Positions 46,293 through 56,784 of a DNA stretch of 64,000 nt are shown here, piece after piece; position 1 is the stretch's first letter; each line of letters starts with the position of its first letter. A model generated the notes under the pieces. The model did not search any database. It had not been told where the DNA came from and saw nothing but the letters and a program-made list of their open reading frames with translations. Source of the DNA: Arachis hypogaea (Eukaryota > Streptophyta > Magnoliopsida > Fabales > Fabaceae); assembly GCF_003086295.3 (NCBI RefSeq), contig NC_092044.1, forward strand, positions 76,594,024 through 76,658,023, given 5' to 3'. The position numbers were made by a program, and so were the translations under genes.

Positions 46293-48161
46293 TGATGACA
46301 AGTCATCTTAGCCTAGTTTCACTAGTCTTTTTCTTATGTTTTCACTTGAATTATGTACTTTCTTGAGCTCTAAGCAAGCCAATTTGGGTAGATTTTCATG
46401 ATTCCTTTGATTGAATCAACCATAGATGAATTAATGCAATTTCATGAGGTTTTATGCTATATTTGTTACATATTGTGAAAGAATGAATATCTCATGATTT
46501 TGAGCATAGCTTTGATATGTTTGGTTGATTAATGATAGGTGAAGAAAGCTTGGAGAAAGGTTGAAGTAAGAAGGAATGGCTAAGAGGAAGAGAGGACAAA
46601 AAGTTTGAGCAAAAGTTTGCCTCAAACTTTAGCTCAAACTTTTGGAATAAGTGAAAATGAACCAGGAAGCAAAAAGCTGGACCAAAAGTAAGCCTCAAAC
46701 TTTTGCACAAACTTTTGGGTGAAAAGTTTGCCCCAACGGTAGCCCCTAACTTTTGGGCTAACGTTGGCACATGCAAAACACTCCCTGGGGCACCAAAAGT
46801 TTGCGCCAACGTTAGCCCCTAACTTTTAGGCTAACGTTGGCGCATGAAAAACACTCCCTGGGCACCAAAAGTTTGCGCCAACGTTAGCCTCTAACTTTTG
46901 GGCTAACGTTGGCGCATGAAAAACACATAGGGAGGAGCAAAAGTTTGCGCCAACGTTAGCCTCTAACTTTTGGGCTAACGTTGGCGCCATAAGTGCATAT
47001 GAGGAGGCCAACGTTGGAGCAAAAGTTAGACCCCTAACTTTTGCACCAACGTTGGTATCAGCAAATTGAGGAAGCTGATATGAAAAGTTGGAGTTAAAGT
47101 TTGCCTCAAACTTTTACTCAAACTTTTGGCAACATTCAAACCCGGTTCACTTGGTTCACTTCGGTTCCTCTCCAAATTCCAAGAGCAATCAACCAAGGCC
47201 TCTCTCAACCCAATTCCACCAAGAGCAAAGGCCCAACTCAAGGCTTGAAGATCATTTGAAGAAAGTGTATAAATAGGATAGAATTCAAGTTATCGGGGAG
47301 CTCTTCTTTTTAGTTTTCCCTTTAGTTTTGCTTAGTAGTTTTCGGAGAGCTTTTGGTATTGAGTCTTAGTTTCGGGGAAGGAGAATTCCATTCTCTTCCT
47401 CTTAGTTTTATTGCTTTCAATTTCAATTACTATTGTCTTGGATCTTGGGTTGGAGAATTGAAGAAATTCTGTTTCAATCTCATCCTGGGATCTCTCTGTT
47501 TCTTTACTGCATAATTGAGTTTAAATTTCTGTTAATTGCTCTTCATCTACTTTCTTTGCAAATTTACATTTCCCTTGCAATTGTTCTGGTTGGATCTGGG
47601 AAGGCATTGAGATCTAGACTCGGTTATCTAGTCTCTTGGGTCCTGAGATCTGAATTTCCAATTTCCAATTCTCTGTTTATTGCTTTTCATGTTCATTTAC
47701 TCTGCTGCTTCAGATCCGATTCAATCCCAATCCCCTTTTACTCTTCTGTTTGATGCAATTTACTTTGCCTTATTTAATTGCTGGAAATCCAATTCCCAAT
47801 TCCCTTTACGTTTCAAGTCATTTACATTTCTTGCACTTTAAGATTCCGCAATTTACATTTCTTGCATTCTAAGTTTCTGCAATTTATATTACTTGTTCTT
47901 TAAGATTCAGCAATTTAATTCTTGCTCTCTTTAATTTCATGCAATTTACACATTCCCTTTACTTTCAATGCAATTTAAATTCTGCAAATCACAAATCACT
48001 CAACCAAATCTTGATTCGCTTGACTAAATCAACCACTAAACTAAAATTGTTCAATCCTTCAATCCATGTGGGATCGACCTCACTCCCGTGAGTTTTTATT
48101 ACTTGATGCGACCCGGTGCACTTGCCGGTGAGTTTTGTGTCGGATCGTTTTCCGCACATCA
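46293..48161 (+). repeat. LTR 3 of element B
   Basis: 1869 bp. Shares with LTR 1, against the middle LTR, the TTCAAGTCATTTAC insertion, GAGCTCTAAG, CTCTGTTTC and CTTCTGTTT. Hairpin array at about 46595-47060; TATAAATA at 47268. It ends against the restored gag frame of A. Confidence 0.92.
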
Positions 48162-50019
48162 ACTGTAAAGACGAATGGAGTTGATCCTGAAGTCTACAGA
48201 CTCATGCTTTTCCCTTTTGCTGTAAGAGACAGAGCTAGAATATGGTTGGATTCACAACCCAAGGACAGCCTGGACTCCTGGGATAAGCTGGTCACTACCT
48301 TCTTAGATAAATTCTTTCCTCCTCAAAAGCTGAGCAGGCTAAGAGTGGATGTTCAAACCTTCAAACAAAAAGATGGTGAATCCCTCTATGAAGCTTGGGA
48401 AAGATACAAGCAGTTGACCAAAAGATGTCCATCTGACATGTTTTCAGAATGGACCATATTAGATATATTCTATTATAGCCTATCTGAATTTTCGAAAATG
48501 TCATTGGACCATTCTGCAGGTGGATCTATTCACCTAAAGAAAACGCCTGAAGAGGCTCAAGAACTCATTGACATGGTTGCAAACAACCAATTCATGTACA
48601 CTTCTGAGAGGAATTCCGTGAATAATGGGATACCTCAGAAGAAAGAAGTTCTTGAAATTGATGCTCTGAATGCCATATTGGCTCAGAACAAAGTGTTGAC
48701 TCAGCAAGTCAACATGATCTCTCAAAGTCTGAATGGATGGCAACATGCATCCAATAGTACTAAGGAGGCAGCTTCTGAAGAAGCTTATGATCCTGAGAAC
48801 CCTACCATGGCAGAGGTTAATTACATGGGTGAACCTTATAGAAACACCTATAACTCATCATGGAGAAATCATCCAAATTTCTCATGGAAGGATCAACAAA
48901 AGCCTCAACAAGGCTTTAACAATGGTGGACGCAATAGGCTGAGCAATAGCAAGCCTTTTCCATCATCTTCTCAGCAACAGACAGAGAATTCTGAACAAAA
49001 CACTTCTAATTTAGCCAATCTAGTCTCTGATCTGTCAAAAGCCACTTTCAGTTTCATGAGTGAAACAAGATCCTCCATCAGAAATTTGGAGGCACAAGTG
49101 GGCCAGCTGAGTAAGAAAGTCATTGAAACTCCTCCCAGTATTCTCCCAAGCAATACAGAAGAGAATCTAAAAGAAGAGTGCAAGGCGATTGATATAATCA
49201 ATATGGCCGAATGCACAAGGGAGGAGGAGGACAAAAATCCTAGTGAGGAAGACCTCCTGGGACGTCCCTCAAGCAAGAAGGAATTTCCTATTAAGGATCC
49301 AAAGGAATCTGAGGCTCATATAGGGACCATAGAGATTCTATTAAATCTCCTTCTGCCATTCATGAGCTCTGAAGACTATTCTTCCTCTGAAGAGGATGAA
49401 GATGTGACTGGAGAGCAAGTTGCTCAATACTTAGGAGCTATCATGAAGCTAAATGCCAAGTTGTTTGGTAATGAGACTTGGGAAAGTGAACCTCCCATGC
49501 TCATTAATGAACTAGATACCTGGATTCAGCAAATTTTACCTCAAAAGAGACAAGATCCTGGCAAGTTCTTAATACCTTGTACCATAGGCACCATGACCTT
49601 TGAAAAGGCTCTCTGTGATCTAGGGTCAGGGATAAATCTTATGCCACTCTCTGTAATGGAGAAGCTGGGGATCATTGGGGTACAACCTGCCTTGTTCTCA
49701 CTACAATTGGCAAACAAGTCATTGAGACAAGCTTATGGAATAGTAGAGGACGTGTTAGTAAAGGTTGAAGGCCTTTACATCCCTGCTGATTTCATAATCT
49801 TAGACACTAGGAAGGAAGAGGATGAATGCATCATCCTTGTAAGACCTTTCCTAGCCACAGCAGGAGCTGTGATAGATGTCAACAGAGGTGAATTAGTCCT
49901 TCAATTGAATGGGGACTACCTTGTGTTTAAGGCACATGGCCATCCCTCTGTGACAAAAGAGAGTAAGCATGAAGAGCTTCTCTCAGTTTAGAGTCAAAAA
50001 GAGCCCCCACAGTCAAACT

Positions 50020-50100
50020 CTAAGTTTGGTGTTGTGAGGCCACAACCAAACTCTAAGTTTGGTGTTAAGACCCCATATCCAAACTCTAAGTTTGGTGTTG
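50020..50100 (+). repeat. Three CTAAGTTTGGTGTT repeats at 33-bp steps
   Basis: Copies start at 50020, 50053 and 50086, straight after the gag-protease stop. Between copies lie CCAAAC words that can pair with GTTTGG. The same word stands next to the LTR. Confidence 0.85.
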
Positions 50101-50147
50101 GGACTATACAACATTGACCTAATCACCTTTGTGGCTCCATGAGAGCC

Positions 50148-50196
50148 ACTGTCAAGCTATTGACATTAAAGAAGCGCTTCTTGGGAGGCAACCCAA
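50148..50196 (+). promoter_or_regulatory. Post-gag double hairpin of element A
   Basis: TGTCA-AGCTAT-TGACA, then AGCGCTT and TTGGG-AGGCAA-CCCAA at 50181-50196. Shared with B although the surrounding sequence has diverged. Confidence 0.75.
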
Positions 50197-50337
50197 TTTT
50201 ATTTATCTAATTTTTATTTTATTGTTATTTTGTGTTTTATTAGATACATGATCATGAGGAGTCATGAAAAAATCATAAAAATTAAAAACAGAATCAAAAA
50301 CAGCAGAAGAAAAATCACACCCTGGAGGAAGCACAGG

Positions 50338-50578
50338 CTGGCGTTCAACGCCAGTAAGGAGCATCTGGCTGGCGTTCAACGCCAGAACAGAGCATGAAAC
50401 TGGCGCTAAATGCCAGAAATAAGCAACATTCTGGCGCTGAATGCCAGGAATGTGCCTAGAGAAAAAGCTGGCGCTGAACGCCAGTAACAAGCATGAAACT
50501 GGCGTTCAACGCTAGAAACATGTTACATGTGGGTGTTGAACGCCCAGAATGTGCACCACTCGGTGTTTAAACGTCATA
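50338..50578. repeat. Array of eight palindromes at 31-bp steps
   Basis: CTGGCGTTCAACGCCAG at 50338 and 50369; variants start at 50400, 50431, 50468, 50499, about 50530 and about 50561. The step is 31 bp except one of 37. Changes often hit both arms (GGCGCT with AATGCC only partly). Spacers are A-rich and unlike each other. Confidence 0.9.
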
Positions 50579-51041
50579 ATGGTGTGCAAAGGCATTTTAC
50601 ATGCCTATTTGGTGCAGGGATAGAATTCCTTGACACCTCAAGATCTGTGGGGTAGGATCACCTCAGGATCTGTGGACCCCATAGGATACCCACCTACTAT
50701 ATTCCCACCTTACCTCCTAATCCTATTTTACTCTTCCCCATGTCACACTTCCCAAAACCCTTCACCAATCACCTCAATCCCTCTTCCCAATCACCCCCTT
50801 CACCACTCACATCCATCCACTCTTCCCCATAAACCCCACCTACCTTCAAAAATTCAAAAACATTTTCCCACCCATTCCCACCCTATATGGCCGAAACTTC
50901 ACTCTCCCCTCTCCCTATATATACCCTTCCATTCTACTTCATTTTCACACAACACAACCCCCTCTTCTTCACCTTGGCCGAACCTACATCTCTCCCTCTC
51001 TACCATATTCTCTTCTTCTTCTTCTTCTCTTCTTTCTTCTC

Positions 51042-51078
51042 TTGCTCGAGGACGAGCAATATTTTAAGTTTGGTGTGG
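51042..51078 (+). promoter_or_regulatory. RGGA hairpin 1 of element A
   Basis: TTGCTCG-AGGA-CGAGCAA at 51042-51059, then TTTTAAGTTTGGTGTGG. The accessory ORF starts at 51115. Confidence 0.85.
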
Positions 51079-51114
51079 TCAAAGCACAATCTTTTTTGTT
51101 TTCCACTACCATCA

Positions 51115-52263
51115 ATGGCACCTAAGGCCGGAGAATCCTCTAGAAAAGGAAAAGGGAAGACAAAAGCTTCCACCTTCGAGTCATGGGAGATGGAAAGATT
51201 CATCTCCAAGAGCCATCAAGACCACTTCTATGATGTTGTGGCAAAGAAGAAGGTGATCCCTGAGGTCCCTTTCAAGCTCAAGAAGAATGAATATTCGGAG
51301 ATCCGACATGAGATCCGAAGAAGAGGTTGGGAAGTCCTAACCAACCCCATGCAACAAGTCGGAATCTTAATGGTTCAAGAGTTCTATGCCAATGCATGGA
51401 TCACTAGGAACCATGATCAAAGTATGAACCCGAATCCAAAGAATTATCTCACAATGGTTCGGGGGAAACACTTAGATTTTAGTCCGGAAAATGTGAGGTT
51501 GGCGTTTCACTTGCCCATGATGCAATGAGATGAACGCCCCTACACTAGAAGGGTCAACTTTAATCAAAGGTTGGACCAAGTCCTTACGGACATATGTGTG
51601 GAAGGAGCTCAATGGAAGAGAGACTCCAAAGGCAAGCCAGTTCAACTAAGAAGACTGGACCTCAAGCCTGTGGCTAGAGGATGGTTGGAGTTCATTCAAC
51701 GCTCCATCATTCCCACTAGCAACCGATCTGAAGTCACTGTGGATCGGGCCATCATGATTCATAGCATTATGATTGGAGAGGAAGTAGAAGTTCATGAGGT
51801 CATCTCCAATGAAATCTACAAAATAGCCGACAAGCCCTCCACCATGGCAAGGCTAGCTTTTCCTCACCTTATTTGTCATCTATGTTACTCAGCTGGAGTT
51901 ATCATAGAAGGAGACATCTCCATTGAGGAGGATAAGCCCATCACCAAGAAGAGGATGGAGCAAGCAAGAGAGACCCTTCACGGTTCTCAAGAGATGCATG
52001 AGGAAGCTCATCATCAAGAAATCCCTGAGATGCCTCAAGGGATGCACTTTCCTCCCAACAATTATTGGGAACAACTCAACACTTCCTTAGAAGATTTGAG
52101 CCACAATGTTGAACAATTAAGGGTGGAACATCATGAGCACTCCATCATTCTCCATGAAATAAGAGAAGACCAGAGAGCAATGAGGGAGGAGCAAAAAAGG
52201 CAAGGAAGGGACATAGAAGAGCTTAAGGACATTGTTGGTCCTTCAAGAAGAAGACGCCACTAA
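51115..52263 (+). pseudogene. Accessory ORF of element A ('putative plant transposon protein' type), one nonsense codon
   Basis: 383 codons from MAPKAGESSRKG to the stop at 52261-52263, interrupted only by an in-frame TGA at 51526-51528. The N-terminal tail is basic and Ser-rich. The middle (FYANAWITRN, YLTMVRGKHLDFSPENVRLAF and the following helix-rich part) fits the domain named 'putative plant transposon protein' found between pol and the 3' LTR of Athila-type elements (from memory). The C-terminus is a Glu/Arg-rich coiled coil (LRVEHHEHSIILHEIREDQ). The TGA is followed by GATGAACG and could come from CGA by CpG deamination. Role unknown; it is not a typical env protein, no membrane span seen. 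Confidence 0.75.
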
Positions 52264-52639
52264 AGGTGGATTCATTCCTTGTTCTTATTTCTTTCTGCTT
52301 TCCGGTTTTTATGTTGTGTTTGTCTATGTTTTGTGTCTTTACTTCATGATCATTAGTAGTTAGTAACTATGTCTTAAAGCTATGAACAAATTCCATTAAT
52401 CCTTCACCTCTCTTAAATGAAAATGTTTTAATTCAAAAGAACAAGAAGTACATGAATTTCGAATTTATCCTTGAATTTAATTTAATTTTATTGATGTGGT
52501 GACAATACTTTTTGTTTTCCGAATGAATGCTTAAACAGTGCATATTTTTGATCTTGTTGTTTATGAATGTTAAAACTGTTGGCTCTTGAAAGAATGATGA
52601 ACAAAGAGAAATGTTATTGATGATCCGAAAAATCATGAA

Positions 52640-52760
52640 AATTGATTCTTGAAGCAAGAAAAAGCAGTGAAAAGTAAAAAGCTTGCGAAAAAAAATAGAA
52701 AAAAAATAAGAAAGAAAAAGAAAAAGCAAGCAGAAAAAGCCAATAGCCCTTAAAACCAAA
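52640..52760 (+). other. A/G-rich tract of element A
   Basis: Runs of A with AAGAAAGAAAAAG; lies between the accessory ORF and RGGA hairpin 2. Confidence 0.6.
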
Positions 52761-53316
52761 AGGCAAGGGTAAAAAGGATCCAAGACTTTGAGCATCAATG
52801 GATAGGAGGGCCCAAGGAAATAAAATCCAGGCCTAAGCGGCTAAACCAAGCTGTCCCTAACCATGTGCTTGTGTCATGAAGGTCCAAGTGAAAAGCTTGA
52901 GACTGAATGGTTAAAGTCGTGATCCAAAGCAAAAAGAGTGTGCTTAAGAGCTCTGGACACCACTAACTGGGGACTCTAGCAAAGCTGAGTCACAATCTGA
53001 AAAGGTTCAGCCAGTTATGTGTCTGTGGCATTTATGTATCCGGTGGTAATACTGGAAAACAAAATGCTTAGGGCCACAGCCAAGACTCATAAGTAGCTGT
53101 GTTCAAGAATCAACATGCTTAACTAGGAAAGTCAATAACACTATCCGAAATTCTAAGTTCCTAGAGAAGCCAATCATTCTAAACTTCAAAGGAAAAAGTG
53201 AGATGCCAAAACTGTTCATAAAGCTACAAGTCCCGCTCATCTAATTAGAATTAATATTCATTGATATTTTGAAATTTACAGTATATTCTCTTCTTTTTAT
53301 CCTAATTGATTTTCAG

Positions 53317-53353
53317 TTGCTTGAGGACAAGCAACAATTTAAGTTTGGTGTTG
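53317..53353 (+). promoter_or_regulatory. RGGA hairpin 2 of element A
   Basis: TTGCTTG-AGGA-CAAGCAA at 53317-53334, then TTTAAGTTTGGTGTTG abutting the LTR at 53354. Compared with hairpin 1, one C-G pair has become T-A with both arms changed. Confidence 0.88.
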
Positions 53354-55152
53354 TGATGAGCGGATAATTTATACGCTTTTTGGCATTGTTTTTAGGTAGT
53401 TTTTAGTAAGTTCAGGCTACTTTTAGGGATGTTTTCATTAGTTTTTATGTTAAATCCACATTTTTGGACTTTACTATGAGTTTGTGTGTTTTTCTGTGAT
53501 TTCAGGTAATTTCTGGCTAAAATTGAGGGACTTGAGCAAAACTCTGAAAAAGGCTGACAAAAGGACTGCTGATGCTGTTGGAATCTGACCTCCCTACACT
53601 CGAAATGGATTTTATAGAGCTACAGAACTCCAAAAAGCGAGCTCTCAACGGCTTTCGAAAGTAGACATCCAGAGCTTTCCAGTAATATATAATAGTCCAT
53701 ACTTTATTCGGAAATTGACGACGTAACTTGGCGTTGAACGCTAAGTACATGCTGCTGTCTAGAGTTAAACGCCAGAAACACGTCATGATCCGGAGTTGAA
53801 CGCCCAAAACACGTTATAACTTGGCGTTCAACTCCAAGAAAAGCCTCAGCTTGTGGATAGATCATGCTTAGCCCAAACATACACCAACTGGGCCCCGGAA
53901 ATGGATTTATGCATCAATTACTTACTCATGTAAACCCTAGTAGCTAGTTTAGTATAAATAAGACTTTTTACTAGTGTATTAGTCGTCTTTTGACCACGTT
54001 TCATCTTTGGTCTCAGTTTTGTTTTATTCTTCATCTTAGGAGGCCATTCAGCACGTTTTAGGGGGCTGGCTATTTGGCCATGCCTGAACCTTTCACTTAT
54101 GTATTTTCAACGGTGGAGTTTCTGCACACCATAGATTAAGGGTGTGGAGCTCTACTGTACCTCAAGTTTCAATACAATTACTATTACTTTCTATTCAATT
54201 CTCTTTTATTCTTATTCCAAGATATACATTGCACAACACTTTGATGAATGTGATGATCCGTGACACTCATCATCATTCTCACCTATGAACGCGCGTGATT
54301 GACAACCACTTCCATTCTACTCTAGGCCGGGCGCATATCTCTTAGATTCCCCAACAGAATCTTCGTGGTATAAGCTAGATAGATGGCGGCATTCATGGGG
54401 ATCCGGAAAGTCTAACCTTGTCTGTGGTATTCCAAGTAGGATCCCGGAAATCCGGAAAGTCTAACCTTGTCTGTGGTATTCCGAGTAGGATTCCGGTATT
54501 GAATGACTGTGACGAGCTTCAAACTCCTGAAGGCTGGGCGTGATGACAAACGCAAAAGAATCAATGGATTCTACTCCAACCTGATTGAGAACCGACAGAT
54601 GATTAGCCGTGCTGTGACAGAGCATTTGGACCATTTTCACTGAGAGGATGGGATGTAGCTATCAACAAGTGTGATGCCTCCAGACGATTAGCGGTGCATT
54701 GACAGTGCATAGGACCATTTTCCCGAGAGGATTAAAAGTAGCCATTGATGATGGTGATGCCCTACATACAGCTTGCCATGGAAAGGAGTAAGAAGGATTG
54801 GATGAATGTAATTAGAAAGTAGAAATTCGAGAGGAGCACAGCATCTCCATACGCCTATCTGAAATTCCCACCATTAATTTACATAAGTATTTCTATCTTA
54901 GTTTATTTATCTTTATTTTCTATTTATTCCATTAATCAAATTTAAACCAATAATCCAATTATACTTGAATCCACATGACTGAGATTTACAAGGTGACCAT
55001 AGCTTGCTTCATACCAACAATCGCTGTGGGATCGACCCTTACTCACGTAAGGTATTACTTGGATGACCCAGTACACTTGCTGGTTAAGTTGAACGGAGTT
55101 GTGAGCTTCTCTAACAGTACCTGGAACTCTTTTATCACAATTTCGTCCACCA
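53354..55152 (+). repeat. 3' LTR of element A
   Basis: 1799 bp, nearly identical to the 5' LTR including its two tandem duplications; TATAAATAA at 53953-53961. Followed by GGTAC. Confidence 0.92.
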
Positions 55153-56393
55153 GGTACTCTACAATCCTAGATTCCCATGGACGTTCAGCATCTCCTAAAT
55201 CTTCAACCACTTCTTCCTCTGCAACTATAATGGCTTCTTCCACTTGTTCCAATACAAAGCCATGTTCCTCATTATCCACTGGAGTTTCTAGTGTCTCCTT
55301 CATGCTACGCTCTTCTTTTGATTCTCCACATGTAGCCATGGGAGTACTTTGAGTGTTCAAATGTTGGGAAGCTAATCGATTTACTACCTCGATAAAGGCA
55401 GTCGCAAATTCTAGTACTCCCCATTTCATCTCTTCTTGCCCTTGAAGAAGAACACCAATAGTATCATGCATTGAAGGTTGAGGTGGATGTGAGGGCTCAT
55501 TATTTGGGAGGAAAGTTTCATGATAAGAGGGTGGTTCATCATAAGAATGTGGTGGTTTATCACTCTCCATCTTTTCCACTTATTGCACAGCACACTTTGA
55601 TTCTGTGTTCTCAAGTTGAGATTCTTTAGCCATGAAAGCTTCGGGTGCTGTTCAGTTTATCGCTCGGTCCAATTGATGCAGGGTTGCTTGAAATTGATCC
55701 ATTGTTTCCTTGAGACGATCCCTTGACTCTTGTTCTGCTCGGATATCATAAGTATGATCATAAGACTCTTGGATTGATGGAAATGGATGTGGTGTATATG
55801 GAGGTGGTAGTCCTTGGGAGTAACTGGGTTGGAATTGGGGTGGATCTATGTATGGTTCATATGGCTCATAGGGTGGTTGATATGGTGGGTAAAGGTTAGA
55901 ATCATGTGATGATGTTTGATAGTTGGGGGCTTGTGAGTGTGGTGGTCCAAAGATATGTTAAGGAGGGAGTTCATAAGCATATAGTGGGGCTTGTTGGTAA
56001 CTACAAGGGTCCACCATATCCATCATCTTGGTACGCTCCCTGTAATGGCTCTTGACTATAGTAATTTGGTGGAGGTTGGTTGTCACGAAAGGGTCCACCA
56101 TAACTATTGTCTTGGAATGCATTGTAGGATGGTCTTTATCTGTGGTACTGTGGAAGGTGTTGTTGCCGAAAGGGTTGATCAGATCCTCGTGGCTCCTTCC
56201 ATCTCTGATTGTTTTGAACTTGATGCATGTTCCTGTTATAATTTCCATTCCTTGCAACAACATTGGAACAAACTCAAAACGATAGGGGTGAGAACTCATA
56301 ATAGCAAATAAAAATTAAAAACGAAAATAAAAACAAATAAACAAGCAAAATAAAATATTTACAATAACCAATAATAAGGTACACGTTTGCAAT

Positions 56394-56411
56394 TCCCCGG
56401 CAACGGCGCCA
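56394..56411 (-). other. Primer binding site of element D, tRNA-Asp type
   Basis: The plus strand reads TCCCCGGCAACGGCGCCA, the 3' end of tRNA-Asp. Three bases from the LTR. Confidence 0.88.
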
Positions 56412-56784
56412 TTTTGACGATCGGATTTTCTATCGGTAAAGAAATATAAAAATATAATCGCGTTGTAAGCATAGTTTCTAAACCAACAGAGAATCCTTTT
56501 GTACAAATTTTTTGTTTGTCACTTAAGAAAACCCAATAAAAATAAATAACCAAAGTATTCAAACCTCGGGTCGTCTTCTCAAGGAATTGTAGGGAAGTAT
56601 GTTTTATTATTGGTTATGGAAAACAGTATTTTTGGGTTTTTGAAATATTGAGCAAGGAAAATAAATTGCAAGGGAAATAAATTAATAATTGGAAAACTCT
56701 TGGCAAGGTATGAGAACAGGAATTCCTATCCTATTTATCCTTATCAGGTGTGATGAGAATTGGGTTTCAACCCCACTTGGTCAG

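Larger units (their letters stand above)
36631..48161 (+). mobile_element. Element B, tandem dimer LTR-int-LTR-int-LTR
   Basis: Three LTRs (36631-38511, 41475-43327, 46293-48161) and two internal regions (38512-41474, 43328-46292), all in the same direction. The target repeat ACTG lies directly outside both ends (36627-36630, 48162-48165); a fifth base is ambiguous. No such sequence flanks the middle LTR, so the dimer has one insertion site. Each internal unit has a tRNA-Asp primer site, a gag-only ORF and the post-gag modules. No protease, RT or integrase. Outer LTRs share variants that the middle one lacks. Confidence 0.92.
36267..49991 (+). pseudogene. Gag-protease gene of element A, interrupted by element B
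   Basis: 5' part 36267-36630, 3' part 48166-49991; the frames line up across the insertion and, apart from it, I see no stop in what would be about 729 codons. The start is chosen at MSRNKDKG. The retrotransposon gag core spans the insertion point (FLTEFLQICET on the left; LMLFPFAVRDRARIWL and LYEAWERYKQLTKRCP on the right). A long Asn/Gln/Ser-rich linker follows. The C-terminal part is a retroviral-type aspartic protease (PGKFLIPCTIG, then CDLGSGINLMP with D-L-G as active site, and IILVRPFLATAGAVID). Known for the family: gag forms the particle and protease matures it. No CCHC knuckle is evident. The ORF stops at 49991 before any RT. Confidence 0.85.
32881..55152 (+). mobile_element. Element A, FIDEL-like non-autonomous LTR element with nested B
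   Basis: LTRs 32881-34678 and 53354-55152 differ by few bases. The duplication GGTAC is present on both sides (32876-32880, 55153-55157). Primer site at 34685, long leader, gag-protease ORF (interrupted by B), post-gag hairpin, 31-bp-phased palindromes, RGGA hairpin 1, accessory ORF, A/G-rich tract, RGGA hairpin 2, LTR. Without B it is about 10.7 kb. Between gag-protease stop (49991) and accessory ORF (51115) there is no RT, RNase H or integrase, so it needs enzymes from elsewhere. Near-identical LTRs suggest a young insertion. It resembles the FIDEL/Feral group of Arachis (from memory). Confidence 0.9.
32145..56299 (-). pseudogene. Gag-like ORF of element D, split by element A
   Basis: Two pieces: 56299-55153 and 32880-32145. 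With A and one GGTAC copy removed the frame continues across the junction. The N-terminal part is rich in Pro, Tyr and Gln with a Gln/Glu-rich helix, resembling the tail region of plant gag proteins; the C-terminal part holds WVKLISVRLPIPLEYG and a Lys/Arg/Trp-rich segment (HKRRLFSGWSCKSRLIQVD). Stops inside: about 55958 (a CAA-to-TAA type change), about 55582 and about 32706. I do not see a gag capsid core, a CCHC knuckle or protease. Probably an accessory or degenerate gag of a non-autonomous family; inactive here. Confidence 0.55.

Noticed and set aside
50338..50578. CRISPR-like look of palindromes with spacers
   Set aside because: Repeats are themselves palindromic, only 17 bp, vary between units, and lie in a plant LTR element. 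No cas genes.
51115..52263. Env-like protein
   Set aside because: No signal peptide or membrane span; content fits the plant-transposon accessory domain with a coiled coil.
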